This document shows positions 48,904-59,811 of a stretch of 64,000 nucleotides of DNA, piece after piece. Position 1 is the stretch's first letter, and each line of letters starts with the position of its first letter. The notes beneath the pieces were generated by a model. That model saw only the letters and a list, made by a program, of their open reading frames with translations. It made no database searches and had not been told where the DNA came from. Origin of the DNA: Agapanthus africanus (Eukaryota; Streptophyta; Magnoliopsida; Asparagales; Amaryllidaceae); contig CM057347.1 of the NCBI GenBank assembly GCA_030015575.1, positions 410,100,248 through 410,164,247 on the forward strand. The letters are read 5' to 3'. The translations under genes were made by a program, and so were the position numbers.

Positions 48904-50130
48904 CTAAAGCTTCTGCTGTTGTTGTTCCTGAGCCCTTGTTATTGATTGGGTGAGCGGTCGGTGGTCCGTCGAAGTGCGGCTATCCTCTTTTCCGGATGCC
49001 ATGTAAACAGTATGCACCACCATGTCCCCAGACTTAGGGCGTTTGGGCTCAGTGCCTTTGACATTTGTCGCAGGCATGGGCATTTTCTCCGGCATTCTCC
49101 TCTTATGAGCGGTCAAAGTTGAGGGGGCCGTCGCAGTGGGCACCCAGATAGCTTTTTGTGGCTTGGCAGGATGGCTTTCTTCTTGTAGAACCTTCGCCCT
49201 TTTCTGTCGGCGAGGGTAATCTTGATCAACTACTGAGTTCCGGGCCTGCTGCCAAACTTTGTAGATTTTGGAGGACAGCCACTGAGGGGACTGTTCTGGC
49301 TTTGCTTCCGCAACATTCTCCATGGATGGAGGGGATCTTTTCAGTACGGCGGTAGGAGAATTCCTGCGCACCCTATTCAGCAGCTCAAAACTGTTCCCGG
49401 TTGGAACAGCAGCATTAATTTCCGCTGTTGGGGCTGGTGGAGTTAGCCCAGAGGGGGAGTTAGCCCCGGCCTTACTTACTCGGCGCCAGTGGCGACGTCG
49501 AGCGTGTCGAGCTGATGGAGTTGGCTCGGTGACGGGGATGGCTTTGTCTTGCCCCCTGTTCAGGTGAGGGGCTGTTGCTGGTGTCAGCCTGTTGAAGACT
49601 GATGTCCTTTGAGTAGCAGAAGCGGGAGTGGGAGTTAGGACAGTCAGTCTTGTAAAGACCGACCCCTTGGCAGGAGAAGCCACCTTGACGACTTCGGGAG
49701 CAGGGTTGGTTACTCTCTTCGGAATATCCTTCTCTAGGATTGTAGGCTTCAATGTGGGCCCACAGGAATTTTGGCCCAATCTGGAGAAGACCGAGGCGCC
49801 GGTGCTGGACGACCCGTTGAGAGGGTCCGCAGTAACTGTAAGCCGATCAAAGACCGATCTCTTGGGAGCTTTCGGTGTTGGTAGAGGAGTGCTGAAGCTC
49901 ATCGGTGGGAGCATAGTCCCGAAAAACAATTCGGTGGCGGCTTGGGTCACCTGGTCCACCAGCATCGTGAACAGAGAAGCCGCTTGGGGCCCGTAGGCTA
50001 TGTCCCCAGTTGAGGCAGGACGTAGGTTGCAGTTGCATGTGGAACACTTTGAGTAAGTGAACGCCATTGATCCTTCGCTTTCTATACCAAGCAAAACGCC
50101 AAATCTTAGTACCTCGAAACCCAAGGGCAA
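48904..50130 (-). pseudogene. Tat-2 N-terminal gag-side ORF with SVFxRL repeats
   Basis: A 408-residue open block begins MPLGFEVLRFG. Four SVF(D/S/T/N)RL motifs fall between roughly residues 90 and 200. They are followed by an Arg-rich patch (SARHARRRHWRRVSKAG) and a Lys-rich C-terminal half. The plus-strand relic at 55618-55917 is a diverged copy of its C-terminal half. No known domain is recognised. Confidence 0.8.
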
Positions 50131-50194
50131 CCATTAGCAAACCGCGATTGGTTCGCGAACATGACAAACGAAGTGTGGAGTGGAAAGAGGAAAA

Positions 50195-50213
50195 GGTCCC
50201 ACCGGGCGTGCCA
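50195..50213 (-). other. Tat-2 primer-binding site
   Basis: This is identical to the Tat-1 site: TGGCACGCCCGGTGGGACC on the minus strand, five bases from the LTR end at 50219. Confidence 0.88.
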
Positions 50214-52171
50214 GAATCTGTTTACCATCGGAAGCCAGGAAGACTGGACGTCTTGCCTGAATATGGGGGCAGATACTAATTGGTGCTATCCGTCCACCTC
50301 TCCGAAGATGCCAAGTTGATTTATGGCACCATATATCGAAGGTTTAAACGGATGCGGCCAATGTAGCAGACTTCGTCAGATTCCCCCTCGCTTGAGGGGT
50401 TTTTGATGTGGGGACGCTCTTCCCTGCAGGCGCAAGCCCCTGCAGTTAATTACGCTACCGCATCGCGGTAACAACTTTCTCCTTCTCCATATGGTCACTT
50501 CGTGTCGTGGGTGTTTGTTGTGGTTTGTGGTTGCCTATGGATTGTATACGGAGACTAAGTTATGTTGTCGCCCATAGGACGTGGACTAGTCCAAATCCGT
50601 ACCTTTCTTAGATTTGGGTTTGGGAGGTTTGGGTTTAAGGATACGTTAGCCTTATTTAAGGCTAAGATCAACTTAAACGTTTGTTAATGATACGTTAGTC
50701 TAATTTCAGACTAAGATCGACTTAACGGGACGTTTAGATCCGACAAGAGAGCAATTGGGCTCTATTGTTTAGTTTAGTGGCATTGCGGTCGATAATTAGT
50801 TTAAGGACATTACGGTCCAATGTTAGTTTTAAGACATTGCGGTCAAGGTTAAGGACATCATAGTCCGTGGATTTAAGGACCTCACAGTCCGACGTTAGTT
50901 TTAAGATATCGCGGTCGAGGTAAAGGACGTCATAGTCCGTGGATTTAAGGACTCCACAGTCCGATATTAGTTTTAAGATATCACGGTCGAGGTTAAGGAC
51001 ATCATAGTCCATGAGTTTAAGGACCTCACAGTCCAATATTAGTTTTAAGACATCACGGTCAAGGTTAAGGACATCATAGTCCATGAGTTTAAGGACCCCA
51101 CAGTCCGTAGTAATGTGTGGTCGTCAGGACCCGTCACCTCTTTGACGATGTTGAAGGATTACAACGACAGATATCAGAGGTGTAAAGAGATGTACCCTCG
51201 GACCAGGTGTAAATTGGTTAGAAGAGTAGGTGTGCTCAATTCAATTTAAATTGAGGACTTATGGCCAGAATTGGGCTAAGTCTAGTTAAAAAAACAAATG
51301 TTTAACATTTCATTGTTGTTCTGCCTGTTAGGCCTTTGTTTGGGCTCGGTCCTTTTAATAATGCCAACCATTGGGCTCTGACATTGGATGCAATTAAATG
51401 CTTAGTATTTATCAGGAGCAAAATAATGTTCATATAGTGCGCCACGTGGCGCGTCAGGCACTTTGCGCCAATTAAAGAGTGCATTACACTAGCGCATGTG
51501 AAGGTGACACGTGTCACGTTCAGCGCCAGTTTGTTAGCGCACTGCGCTTTTAATTCATGAGCGCGCTGCGCTGGTTCGTGGGTGCGCCAGTGAATGACAC
51601 GTGGCGCGCTTGGCGCTGAGCGCCAACCCAAGAGTGCAGTGCTCTATTTTCAGGGGCGCAAAGCGCAAGCTGTGTCTGTGGTTGACACGTGGCATGTTTT
51701 GGCGCTGAGCGCCGGTCCAAGGAGCGCAAAGGCGCAGTTCAAGAGTGCAAAGCACTTTCCAGTAGCGCAAAGCGCATTTTGATCAATTAAGATTAAAGAA
51801 CGAGTTTATGTTCTTCTTAAAAGAGGCTTTGCCTCAAGATTCAAGAACTAAGTTCTCGTTCTTATAAAAGGCTCTACCTTTATAGATCAAAGATCCGTTG
51901 ACGAAGTAAAATACTTCTTATATATTTTTTTATAATTAGATCTTTTGATCTTATTATCAAAGACCTTGGTCTTTTTTCAGATCTCTGATCTTTTTTTAGA
52001 AGAGGGTTCTTCTTTTATGAGATGTTTTCATCTCTGTTTTTCAAGAATATAGTTCTTTTTTACCTCGAGTATGAAGAAAAACTCTTCTATTTTTTTTCTA
52101 AGAGCTCGCGCTTTTTTGGCAGAGAGTTTTTCCCTTCCTGTTCTGTATATTTTATACTTGAAGTCTAGGGT

Positions 52172-52182
52172 CCTTTATATAG
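52172..52182 (-). promoter_or_regulatory. TATA box of Tat-2 5' LTR
   Basis: The minus strand reads CTATATAAAGG. It is the presumptive promoter of the element's RNA, about 1.7 kb inside the LTR start, so the R-U5 leader is long. Confidence 0.65.
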
Positions 52183-52870
52183 GGCCAAATGATTTGTTAA
52201 ATCAGTTGAAGAGATCTTTCTCTGATTGATTTGGGAATATTTCCCACCATTGGATCTTTGATCCTAAGGCTTCTGCTTGACAAAAGATAATCTTCTTGTT
52301 TTTCAATAAGATTGAGAAATCTTTCTATGCAGAATTTGTTCTGTTTTGGTAATTCATTATTTACAATTGGATCATTGATCCAGCGGTGCTTAAAGCACAA
52401 TCTTGTTGTTTGGAAAGATTTTGAGAAATATTTCCTTAACAGATTTTAATTCTGGTTAATTAATGATTTATCATTATTAGATCCTTTGATCCAACGGTGG
52501 GAATTTTTTTAATTCCAGCGCTGGCGCACCTACGTGGCGTGCAGCGCAGAGCGCAGCGCAACTGCGCTAGCGCACTCGTGCTTGCCACGTGGCGCGCAGA
52601 GCGCAGAGCGCTAAATCTGAAGCGTTGCTTCAGCAGAGCGCTGGATCTGAAGCGCTGCTTCAACAGAGGTGTCTTTTCACCTTCCTTTTTAAGTCAAACT
52701 TATATTCCCGAGAATCTTTCATTTCCCAATCTTGGAAATAGTTCCATTGTGCACAAAATTTTCTGTGCTTCGTCTTTATAACTCGAAGCAAAGCTTCTTT
52801 TTCTCATCTCCAAAGAACTTTTCTCAACTATAGCTTGTAACCGCCTCCATGCTCGTAGACAGCCGTAGGA

Positions 52871-53355
52871 AGTGCCCATTCAGGACCTCATTCCTCACTT
52901 TGCTGCGCGCTTGGTGGATCCTTCCCTCACGGATGAGCAGTGCGACGTTGCACTGCACGATCTTTTGACTCGTGTGGGGTCTCCTCTTCCCCCACACTCT
53001 ATCTGGTTTCGGATGATCCTTGCGTCTGTGCTCGCCGATCTTCCCCCTCCTCCAGCAGAGATGTCTTCGGCAATGCTGGATACTGCCGAAGACAAGATCG
53101 AGTGCTTCTTGGAGGCGCACTTAATCACTCAAGCCCTGAAGGATTGCTCCATCCACTTGCTGAGCTAGATACGGGCTCGTCGGGTTGTCATCACCACTTT
53201 CTCTGAGGAGTGCGGCGTCGACCGTTGGATGGCTACCCCTCGGGAGGATCGCTATTTCGACATGGTGGAGAGGACGGAGAGGGAACTGGATAATCTTCTC
53301 TTTAGCTTTGTGAACCCCTGTCCTTCTGATCCCATATTTGGTGATCTTTTTTAAA
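52871..53355 (+). pseudogene. Coding-like passenger segment inside Tat-2 5' LTR
   Basis: This is the partner of 24230-24715, with the same motifs (FAARLVDPSLTDEQCDVALH, AEDKIECFLEAHLITQALKD) and only scattered differences. It is a fossil of unidentified origin. Confidence 0.6.
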
Positions 53356-53876
53356 TGTAATAACAATAATAATGATAAAAAGATGCTTTAATTTAGTATT
53401 TTGTTTTCTGTTAAGTGTTCTCTTGTTTTTTAATTCTTTGTTATTCCTTTGTGAAATGTCTATGCGCTGCATAATCATGAAGCGCTGCTTCGCTTTTCAA
53501 TCTTGGAAACAAAGCTTTGCTCTAACTTGTGGTGCGCAGCGCAATTGCGCTAGCGCTAGCGCATTTGTGTTTTGACACGTGGCGCGCAGCACGCCTTGCG
53601 CTAGCGTACTCGCGCTCGACATGTGGCGCACGGCGCAGAGCGCAGCGCAACTGCGCTAGCGCACCAGTATCAGACACGTGGCGAGCAGCGCAACGCGCCG
53701 CGCAACTGTGCCAGCGCGCCTGTGTTAGACACGTGGCGTGCAGGATTTGAAGCGTTGCTTCAATTTTGACTCTTAAATTTCTAAACAGAGCTTTGCTCTG
53801 ATTGGGGGGAGCAAAAGCGTCGCTTCATTTCCAGTCTTGGAATTCGAACAGAGCTTTGCTCTGATTGGGGGAAACA

Positions 53877-55591
53877 CCGCTTAAACCTATATTTACTAGG
53901 GTCCTTACTGTAATTTAGTATAACTTGAGGGGGTTTTTATGTAAAAATAGTTTTGATATATTTTCAAAATACACCTTAAGTATTTAATTATCGTCTTTAG
54001 GGTTTTCATAGATGTAGTTTTTATAAAAAAAAATGAATTTTTCTAGTGAGTAGAACCTAGATTTCGTTGTATATGGTATTTTAATGAAATATAGGAATTT
54101 GTATTGAATTTGGATGGTATTTTCATGAAATTTTTGGATTTTTTTCTTGGATTTTGGAAACATGGAATATTTTATATTTTTAAAATAGATTTTTTTATAA
54201 TATTTACATATATAATTATTTATTAAAGAAATATAATTTTATTTATTCTAGAAATCTCGTTTTTCTTAAAATTGTAATAAAAATTCCATCGAAATTCGAA
54301 TGCTCCGTGAGGAGGTCTGAATCCTTCCCTACTAGACCCGAGGACGTACGATAACCCGCAACATCCCGTTCGGGTTCCCCAAAAATGGGTTGTAAGGACG
54401 TAATTTGTATGGAATTAATTAATACACTTTTAAAGAAAACGGTTTTGTTAGTTTAGGGTATTTAAATGTAATGTCGTATTTTGTCCCAAAAGAATGTTTT
54501 ACAAACCATCGTACTATGTCAACGATAAGTGTTGTGATGAGTTAGGTCATTACCTCGTAAGTTTTCTAAAGGTAATACAAGGGAATATGTTGAATTATGT
54601 CGAAAGTAAAGTATGTGGTATTTAACCGTAAAAAAGCGATAAAAGTTGCATAATACATTATTTTGAGATGAAACTTATTCTAATGTGTTTGTTTATAATT
54701 TCTAAACAATATATTAAAAAAATTTAGATTTGTTGTTAAAAAAGAGTTGGATTTTTAAAGAAAAGCGAATCGGAAGTCGGAATAACTCCGCTTCCGACGA
54801 GTTTTGAAAAGTGAAAGTTTTAGACTAGAGAGTGAGAAGGGAAGAGGGGACTTACAGGTTGGAAAACAGGAGAAGAGATACGGGAAGCTATTGGAACCAT
54901 CGTGGAATCGTTTCGTCGCCGGATTCTTCCCGAAACTTTGCCGGAACTTTGACCTTTGCTAACTCCACTTTTACAACTTGGGACTTGAAAATTTTTTAGA
55001 GTTGTTGTAATGGAATTTTGAATGAGGAAGGGTGAAATGGAGTGTGGTATTTATAGGGAAAATTAGGGTTTAGGGTAATGAGTTTGATAATTAAAATATG
55101 CATTAGAAATGAATTAAAGAGAGGAATTATCACTCTCTGGATGTTTTCAGAGTAAACAAACAATATGGAGGTAGTGGGGTAGGCGAAGGGGTTCAGGGGT
55201 AAAATTTTGGGGAGCATCCCCTATGGGGGGCCCGGCGGTGCCGGTCACCAAGCAAATCTCGCCGGCCAAAAACCGGTGGTGGGTGGTGAGATCTTGGCCA
55301 CGTGTCCTGTCGCTTGGTATAACTCAGTGCACGTGTTTGATTACTTTGTGACTTTTCATTTTACGTGTAGTGTACGTGCAAACCTTTGGGCTTCTAAAAG
55401 AATAAAAGAAAAATCAATTAAAAATATATGTGGCTGGGGGGATTATGTCATAGCAGTGTAAGGCTTTACCAATGAGCTACAAGTGCTTTCTTGTTATCAA
55501 AAGCAAATCAAATTTATAACTTGTGCTCAGGCTTAGGTATCCATTTCTGTATTTTGGAAAAATTTTGTATAGAAAGTTTAGGGTTGTAACA
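53877..55591 (-). repeat. Tekay-like relic LTR, 5' part
   Basis: This is the continuation of the LTR interrupted at 21519. The reverse complement matches the Tekay LTR from near its start to about its middle, and shares the GTAGCTCATTGGTAA A-box segment. It ends in TTGTAACA at 55591, the LTR's own terminus. It is much more diverged from the intact copy than that copy's two LTRs are from each other. The short plus-strand open frame at 55207-55461 is not supported as a gene. Confidence 0.82.
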
Positions 55592-56695
55592 AATCACCCC
55601 CACCTGCAAAATTTACAGTGCAAGTAAAGCCGGAGCGGCCTTATCAGCAGCTCTCCTCGCAAATTCATAGGGTCTGGCAAAAAGTCCAAGACTCTATGAT
55701 TAACCAAAACTACTCTTGTCGACTAAAGAAATTGAAGGTTCGACAAGAAAAAGACCACTCCTTCGCCATACAACGGAGGATTTCCCCTAAACAAGTGCCT
55801 GTTACAACGGCTCCTTCAGCTTCAACCTCTCATAAAAGAACGAGGCTGGAGAAAACTCTATCGCCCATGGCAAATTCCAAAAGTGATGGACCTACACACC
55901 CTAAGTCTGGAGCATAACCGTACGTACGGTCTATATGACCAATAGAATAAGGGAGCTGTGCATCGGCGAGTCATCGATCGAGTGCTTCGGTGAGTCATCG
56001 ACCGCAAACTCGGTCGCTGACTAAGGCTCAGGAGAAACAGCAAAAGCTCCAGGAAATGCTGACCAAAACGGCAGCGTTTACCGGACAAAAAGAAGGTCCG
56101 GACAAAGAGGTTGAACAACGTTAAGAGCAAGAGACCGATACAGAGTTCTTGTGAAGTGTACTGGAAAGAAAAGACAAAGAAGTTGCAGAGCAAGCTGCTA
56201 ACATTAAGCAGATGGCTCTTCTATTCCGGTACATGGTTGGAATAATGATCCAACCGGAATCCCCGACCGAAAATCGACCGATAATCGTCGAGGATAACAG
56301 AGGGGAAACATCAAACCCTCCTCCGGCCTTATCAACGGCCAAAGAAGAAAAGATCTCTAAGGCCTCCCTTGATGATTACATTGCTTAACAAATAAGAGCC
56401 CATCAAGCTAATGAAGCCGCTGGCCAAATTGTCAGAACTGGACGACCATATCCAAGCTGGTATGATCAAATCAAATACCCGTCGAGATATACGATCCCCA
56501 AGTTCCATGTCAACAAAGGAACATGCAACCTTCACCAACACGTCGCACAATTCAGAGCTCTGTATGGCAACATTGGAGGCGATGACAAACTATTGTTTCG
56601 CCAGTTCGTTGGCAGCCTGTCAGAAACAACCTTCGAATGGTATTCGGAGCTCCCAAATGACTCCGTGAAAACTTTCGCAGAAATGGAACTGCTGT
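55592..56695 (+). mobile_element. Plus-strand Tat gag relic
   Basis: A diverged Tat element fragment lies in the opposite orientation to Tat-1, Tat-2 and Tat-3. It contains the C-terminal half of the N-terminal ORF (55618-55917: LSSQIHRVWQKVQDSMINQN, HKRTRLEKTLSPMANSK) and the start of gag (about 56040-56695: QFRALYGNIGGDDKLLFRQF, SLSETTFEWYSELPNDSV). It is broken several times. It stops at the Tat-3 LTR on the right and the Tekay-like relic LTR on the left, so it is probably the oldest layer here. Confidence 0.88.
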
Positions 56696-57295
56696 TGTTC
56701 CCCTCCGAAAGACGGCGCGACAGAATGTCTTGCCTGAAATTCGGGGCAGATGCTAATTGGTGCTATTCGTCCACCTCTTCGAAGATGCCAAGTTGATTTA
56801 TGGCACCATGTATCAAAAGTTTAAACGGATGCGGCCGATGTAGCATACTTCGTCAGATTCCCCCTCGCTTGAGGGGTTTTTGATTGTGGGGACGCTCTTC
56901 CCTGCAGGCGCAAGCCCCTGCAGTTAATTACGCTACCGCATCGCGGTAACAACTTTCACCTTCTCCAAATGGTCACTTCGTGTCATGGGTGTTTGTTTTG
57001 TTTGTGGTTGCCCGTGGATTGTATACGGAGACTAAGTTATGTTGTCGCCCGTAGGGCGTGGACTAGTCCAAATCCGTATGTTTCTTAGATTTGGGTTTGG
57101 GGGTTTGGGTTTAAGAATACGTTAGCCTCATTTGAGACTAAGATCAACTTAAACGTTTGTTAAGGATACGTTAGTCTAATTTTAGACTAAGATCAACTTA
57201 ACGATTTGTTAAGGATACGTTAGTCTCATTTCAGACTAAGATCAACTTAAAGGGATCGTTTAGATCCAACAAAAGAGCATTTGGGCTCTATTGTT

Positions 57296-57780
57296 TAGTT
57301 TAGGGACATTGCGGTCAATTACCAGTTTAAGGACATGGTGGTCCATTGTTAGTTTAAAGACATCCCGGTCAAGGTTAAGGACATCATAGTCCGTGGATTT
57401 AAGGACTCCACAGTCCAATGTTAGTTTTAAGACATCACGGTCAAGATTAAGGACATCATAGTCCGTGGATTTAAGGACTCCACAGTTCAATGTTAGTTTT
57501 AAAATATCACGGTCAAGGTTAAGGACCTCATAGTCCATGAGTTTAAGGACCCCACAGTCCATTGTTAGTTTTAAGACATTACGGTCAAGGTTAAGGACCT
57601 CATAGTCCGTGGATTTAAGGACTCCACAGTCCAATGTTAGTTTGAAGACATCACGGTCAAGGTTAAGGACCTCATAGTCCATGAGTTTAAGGACCCCACA
57701 GTCCATTGTTAGTTTTAAGACATCACGGTCAAGGTTAAGGACCTCATAGTCCATGAGTTTAAGGACCCCACAGTCCATGA
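57296..57780. repeat. 72-bp composite tandem array, Tat-3 LTR
   Basis: About six composite units have the same three-subunit structure as in Tat-2. The minus strand reads DYEVLNLDRDVLKLTMDCGVLKLM-type repeats because the period is a multiple of three. Confidence 0.88.
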
Positions 57781-58204
57781 AATGTATGATTGTCGGGACC
57801 CGTCAACTCTTTGAAGACGTTGAGGAATTACAACGACAAATATCAAAGGAGTGAAGAGATGTACCCTTGAACCCAGGATGGATTAAATGATCTATAGCCC
57901 AGTTTTGGAACTAAGACCAATTAATTATATTATGAGCCCATTGACTCAGTTAAGTTTGAATTGAGGACTTATGGCCTTTCTGGGCTAAGTCCAATCATGT
58001 TTGGAATATTGGCCCTCTGTTGGCCCATTAGACATATTCAATTGCAGGGGAGGCTTTGCCTCTAGAAAATTAGCCAATTGGGCTAAAACTAGTGTTAAAC
58101 ATTAAAAAGTTATGATTCTCAAATTAGTGTTAAACACTAACAGATAACAGTGTTAAACACTGGCAATAAAATGATCAGATTAGTATCAAACATTAACAGG
58201 GGGG

Positions 58205-59655
58205 ATCACGTGGGAGCACATGATGGCACCAAAAAGTGGGGCCAGATCCCCTTCATTTTGTTCTGCAGATAAGTGTTTAATACTTTTAATTCTCACAGCC
58301 ATCACGTGTGGGCACGTGATGGGTGCTCGTGCCTTGATTTATTAGCTTATTCACTGGGGATCACGTGATGACACGTGAGGGCGCCCAGCGCTTCTTTCTT
58401 GTGGATCTTTTACAGGGGTCACGTAGGGCACGTGAGGCGTTGCCTCAAAGTTATTTTCTTGTAGATCTTTACAGGGGTCATATGGGGACACGTGACCCTG
58501 ATTCTTTGCATATTTAAAGATCTGTTCATCTTTTAAGAATTAAATTCTTCATGGTGTTAAACCCTAGCAATAATTTTAGAGGAATTAAATTCCTACTTTC
58601 TTTTTGAAGAATGATATTCTTGGATAGGGTTAAACCTTAATTTACATTCTGTAGGAATTAAATTCCCACTTTCTTTTTGAAGAATGACATTCTTGGATAG
58701 GGTTAAACCCTAATTTACACTCTGTAGGAATTAAATTCCCATATATGTGAAGAATTAAGTTCTGGCATAGGGTGAAGCCCTAATTTCTTTTTAAGGGGAA
58801 TTAAATTCCTGTGAATTTGAGAGAATTAAATTCTCAATTAGGATAAAGCCCTAGTTCTGTCCATCTTGAAGGAATTAAATTCCTATATTTTTAGAGAATT
58901 AAATTCTTAGAACTCAATTCCTCCTCTATGTTTTAGATCTGCATGGCAGGATCTCGACCCGATGAGAATTAAATTCTCAACCTATGGGGAGATGTGCACT
59001 GTGCAGATCTTCAACTAGAGAAAGAACTAAGCTCTTTTCTTTTTACATAAGAGTTAAACTCTTGGATTGAGAATTAAATTCTCTTTTTGAAGCCTTTACC
59101 CCTTTCCTTTCTTACCTAGGGTTTTTCTTGTAGAGAATCAAATTCTTCTTTTTTTCTTTCTGAATTTTTAAGATTCCAAGACTCTATATCTCTTCAACTC
59201 TCTCCTTTGGCTCTTATTTATAGGAGAAGGAAAAGAATCAATCTGTTTGGTAAATCTTTTATTAAAAGATTTGATTTGTTTTCATCATTGATCTGGGCCT
59301 TTAGATTATTAGGTGAATATTATTTACCGTTGGATTTTAAATCCAAAGATATTCTTTCTATTATTTCGGTAAGATTTAGGGGAAATCTTTCCATGTCCAA
59401 GATTTTTCCATAAATTGGTGATATTTAATCACCCTCGGATTCTTAATCCAACGGTTTTACATAATTCTTCTCTATTTTGGAAAGATTTAAATGATCTTAT
59501 TCAGAATTTAATTCTGTTGAACAGCAGGGCTTTTAAAGCCAGTCACGTGTTGCCACATGACCCTTGGTCACGTGTGAGCACGTGACCCCCTGAAGGGACT
59601 CCTCTTCTGCGCTCTGCTCTTTGCCGCTGCTTTACCATCACGTGGCAGCACGTGA
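58205..59655. promoter_or_regulatory. Array of paired G-boxes in Tat-3 LTR
   Basis: Dyads of the form TCACGTG, four bases, CACGTGA occur at 58299-58322 (10-base arms), 58361-58378, 59566-59587 (9-base arms) and 59638-59655. Variants with one or two changed bases lie at 58205-58224, 58475-58498 and 59542-59561, and one with a 9-bp spacing is at 58419-58435. CACGTG is the plant G-box bound by bZIP and bHLH factors. In the regular dyads the two cores start 10 bp apart, about one helical turn. Confidence 0.75.
59214..59224 (-). promoter_or_regulatory. TATA box of Tat-3 LTR
   Basis: The minus strand reads CCTATAAATAA in the same relative place as the Tat-1 and Tat-2 boxes, after GGAG-rich sequence. 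It points leftward, away from the PMD promoter. Confidence 0.6.
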
Positions 59656-59698
59656 AGCTTTCTCTGAAGCTTTTTCCTGATTTTTTAATCAGGGAACA

Positions 59699-59709
59699 AA
59701 TGCCCCCAC
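59699..59709 (-). other. Tat-3 polypurine tract
   Basis: The minus strand reads GTGGGGGCATT directly before the LTR TGTTCCC, matching Tat-2 (25244-25256). Confidence 0.8.
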
Positions 59710-59748
59710 AGCGTTGCTCTCACGTGTCTGCACATGAGTGCAACGCTG
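59709..59748. promoter_or_regulatory. 40-bp G-box inverted repeat
   Basis: The outer arms are CAGCGTTGC and GCAACGCTG. Inside them lie CTCACGTG, the spacer TCTG, and CACATGAG. The near-perfect 18-base arms end at the polypurine tract. The inner part is a further G-box dyad (59720-59737). It lies about 65 bp upstream of the PMD TATA box. Confidence 0.75.
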
Positions 59749-59811
59749 TCACTTTTGTGACCGTTGGATCTGCTTTGGGAGTAAGGTAGATGAAACGTTT
59801 TCCATCCCATC

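Larger units (their letters stand above)
21520..53876 (-). mobile_element. Tat-lineage Ty3/gypsy element Tat-2 with nested Tekay insertion
   Basis: This is a second minus-strand Tat element, closely related to Tat-1. Its 3' LTR is 21520-25243, the internal region 25244-50218 is interrupted by a Tekay element at 25603-36674, and its 5' LTR is 50219-53876. The flanks CTGCT (21515-21519) and CCGCT (53877-53881) match at four of five positions and fit an aged target duplication. Both flanks are Tekay-like LTR sequence that resumes across the insertion. LTRs look about 94-96 percent identical by eye, roughly two million years at a commonly assumed plant rate. The coding region is broken about ten times. 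The PMD coding region of Tat-3 is absent here, and tandem repeats occupy that place. Confidence 0.92.
50219..53876 (-). repeat. Tat-2 5' LTR (3.66 kb)
   Basis: It pairs with 21520-25243 over its full length. It contains the U5-side conserved region, the 72-bp array (50770-51110), the conserved block (51127-51198), G-box/GCGC clusters (51430-51775, 52515-52600, 53530-53745), the TATA box (52172-52182, minus) and the passenger segment (52871-53355). Confidence 0.93.
56696..59698 (-). repeat. Tat-3 3' LTR (3.0 kb)
   Basis: Ends are TGTTCCC at 56696 and GGGAACA at 59698. The U5-side part (56724-57000) is close to Tat-1 and Tat-2. The 72-bp array is at 57296-57780 and the conserved block at 57795-57867. 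From about 58100 on, the sequence differs from the other two. It carries G-box dyads (58205-59655) and many odd palindromes of the GAATTAAATTC type, where the others have GCGC palindromes. The minus-strand TATA box is at 59214-59224. Confidence 0.9.

Noticed and set aside
55207-55461. Small plus-strand ORF (MGSIPYGGPGGAGHQ)
   Set aside because: It lies wholly inside the old Tekay-like LTR, has no homologue in the intact copy and no domain.
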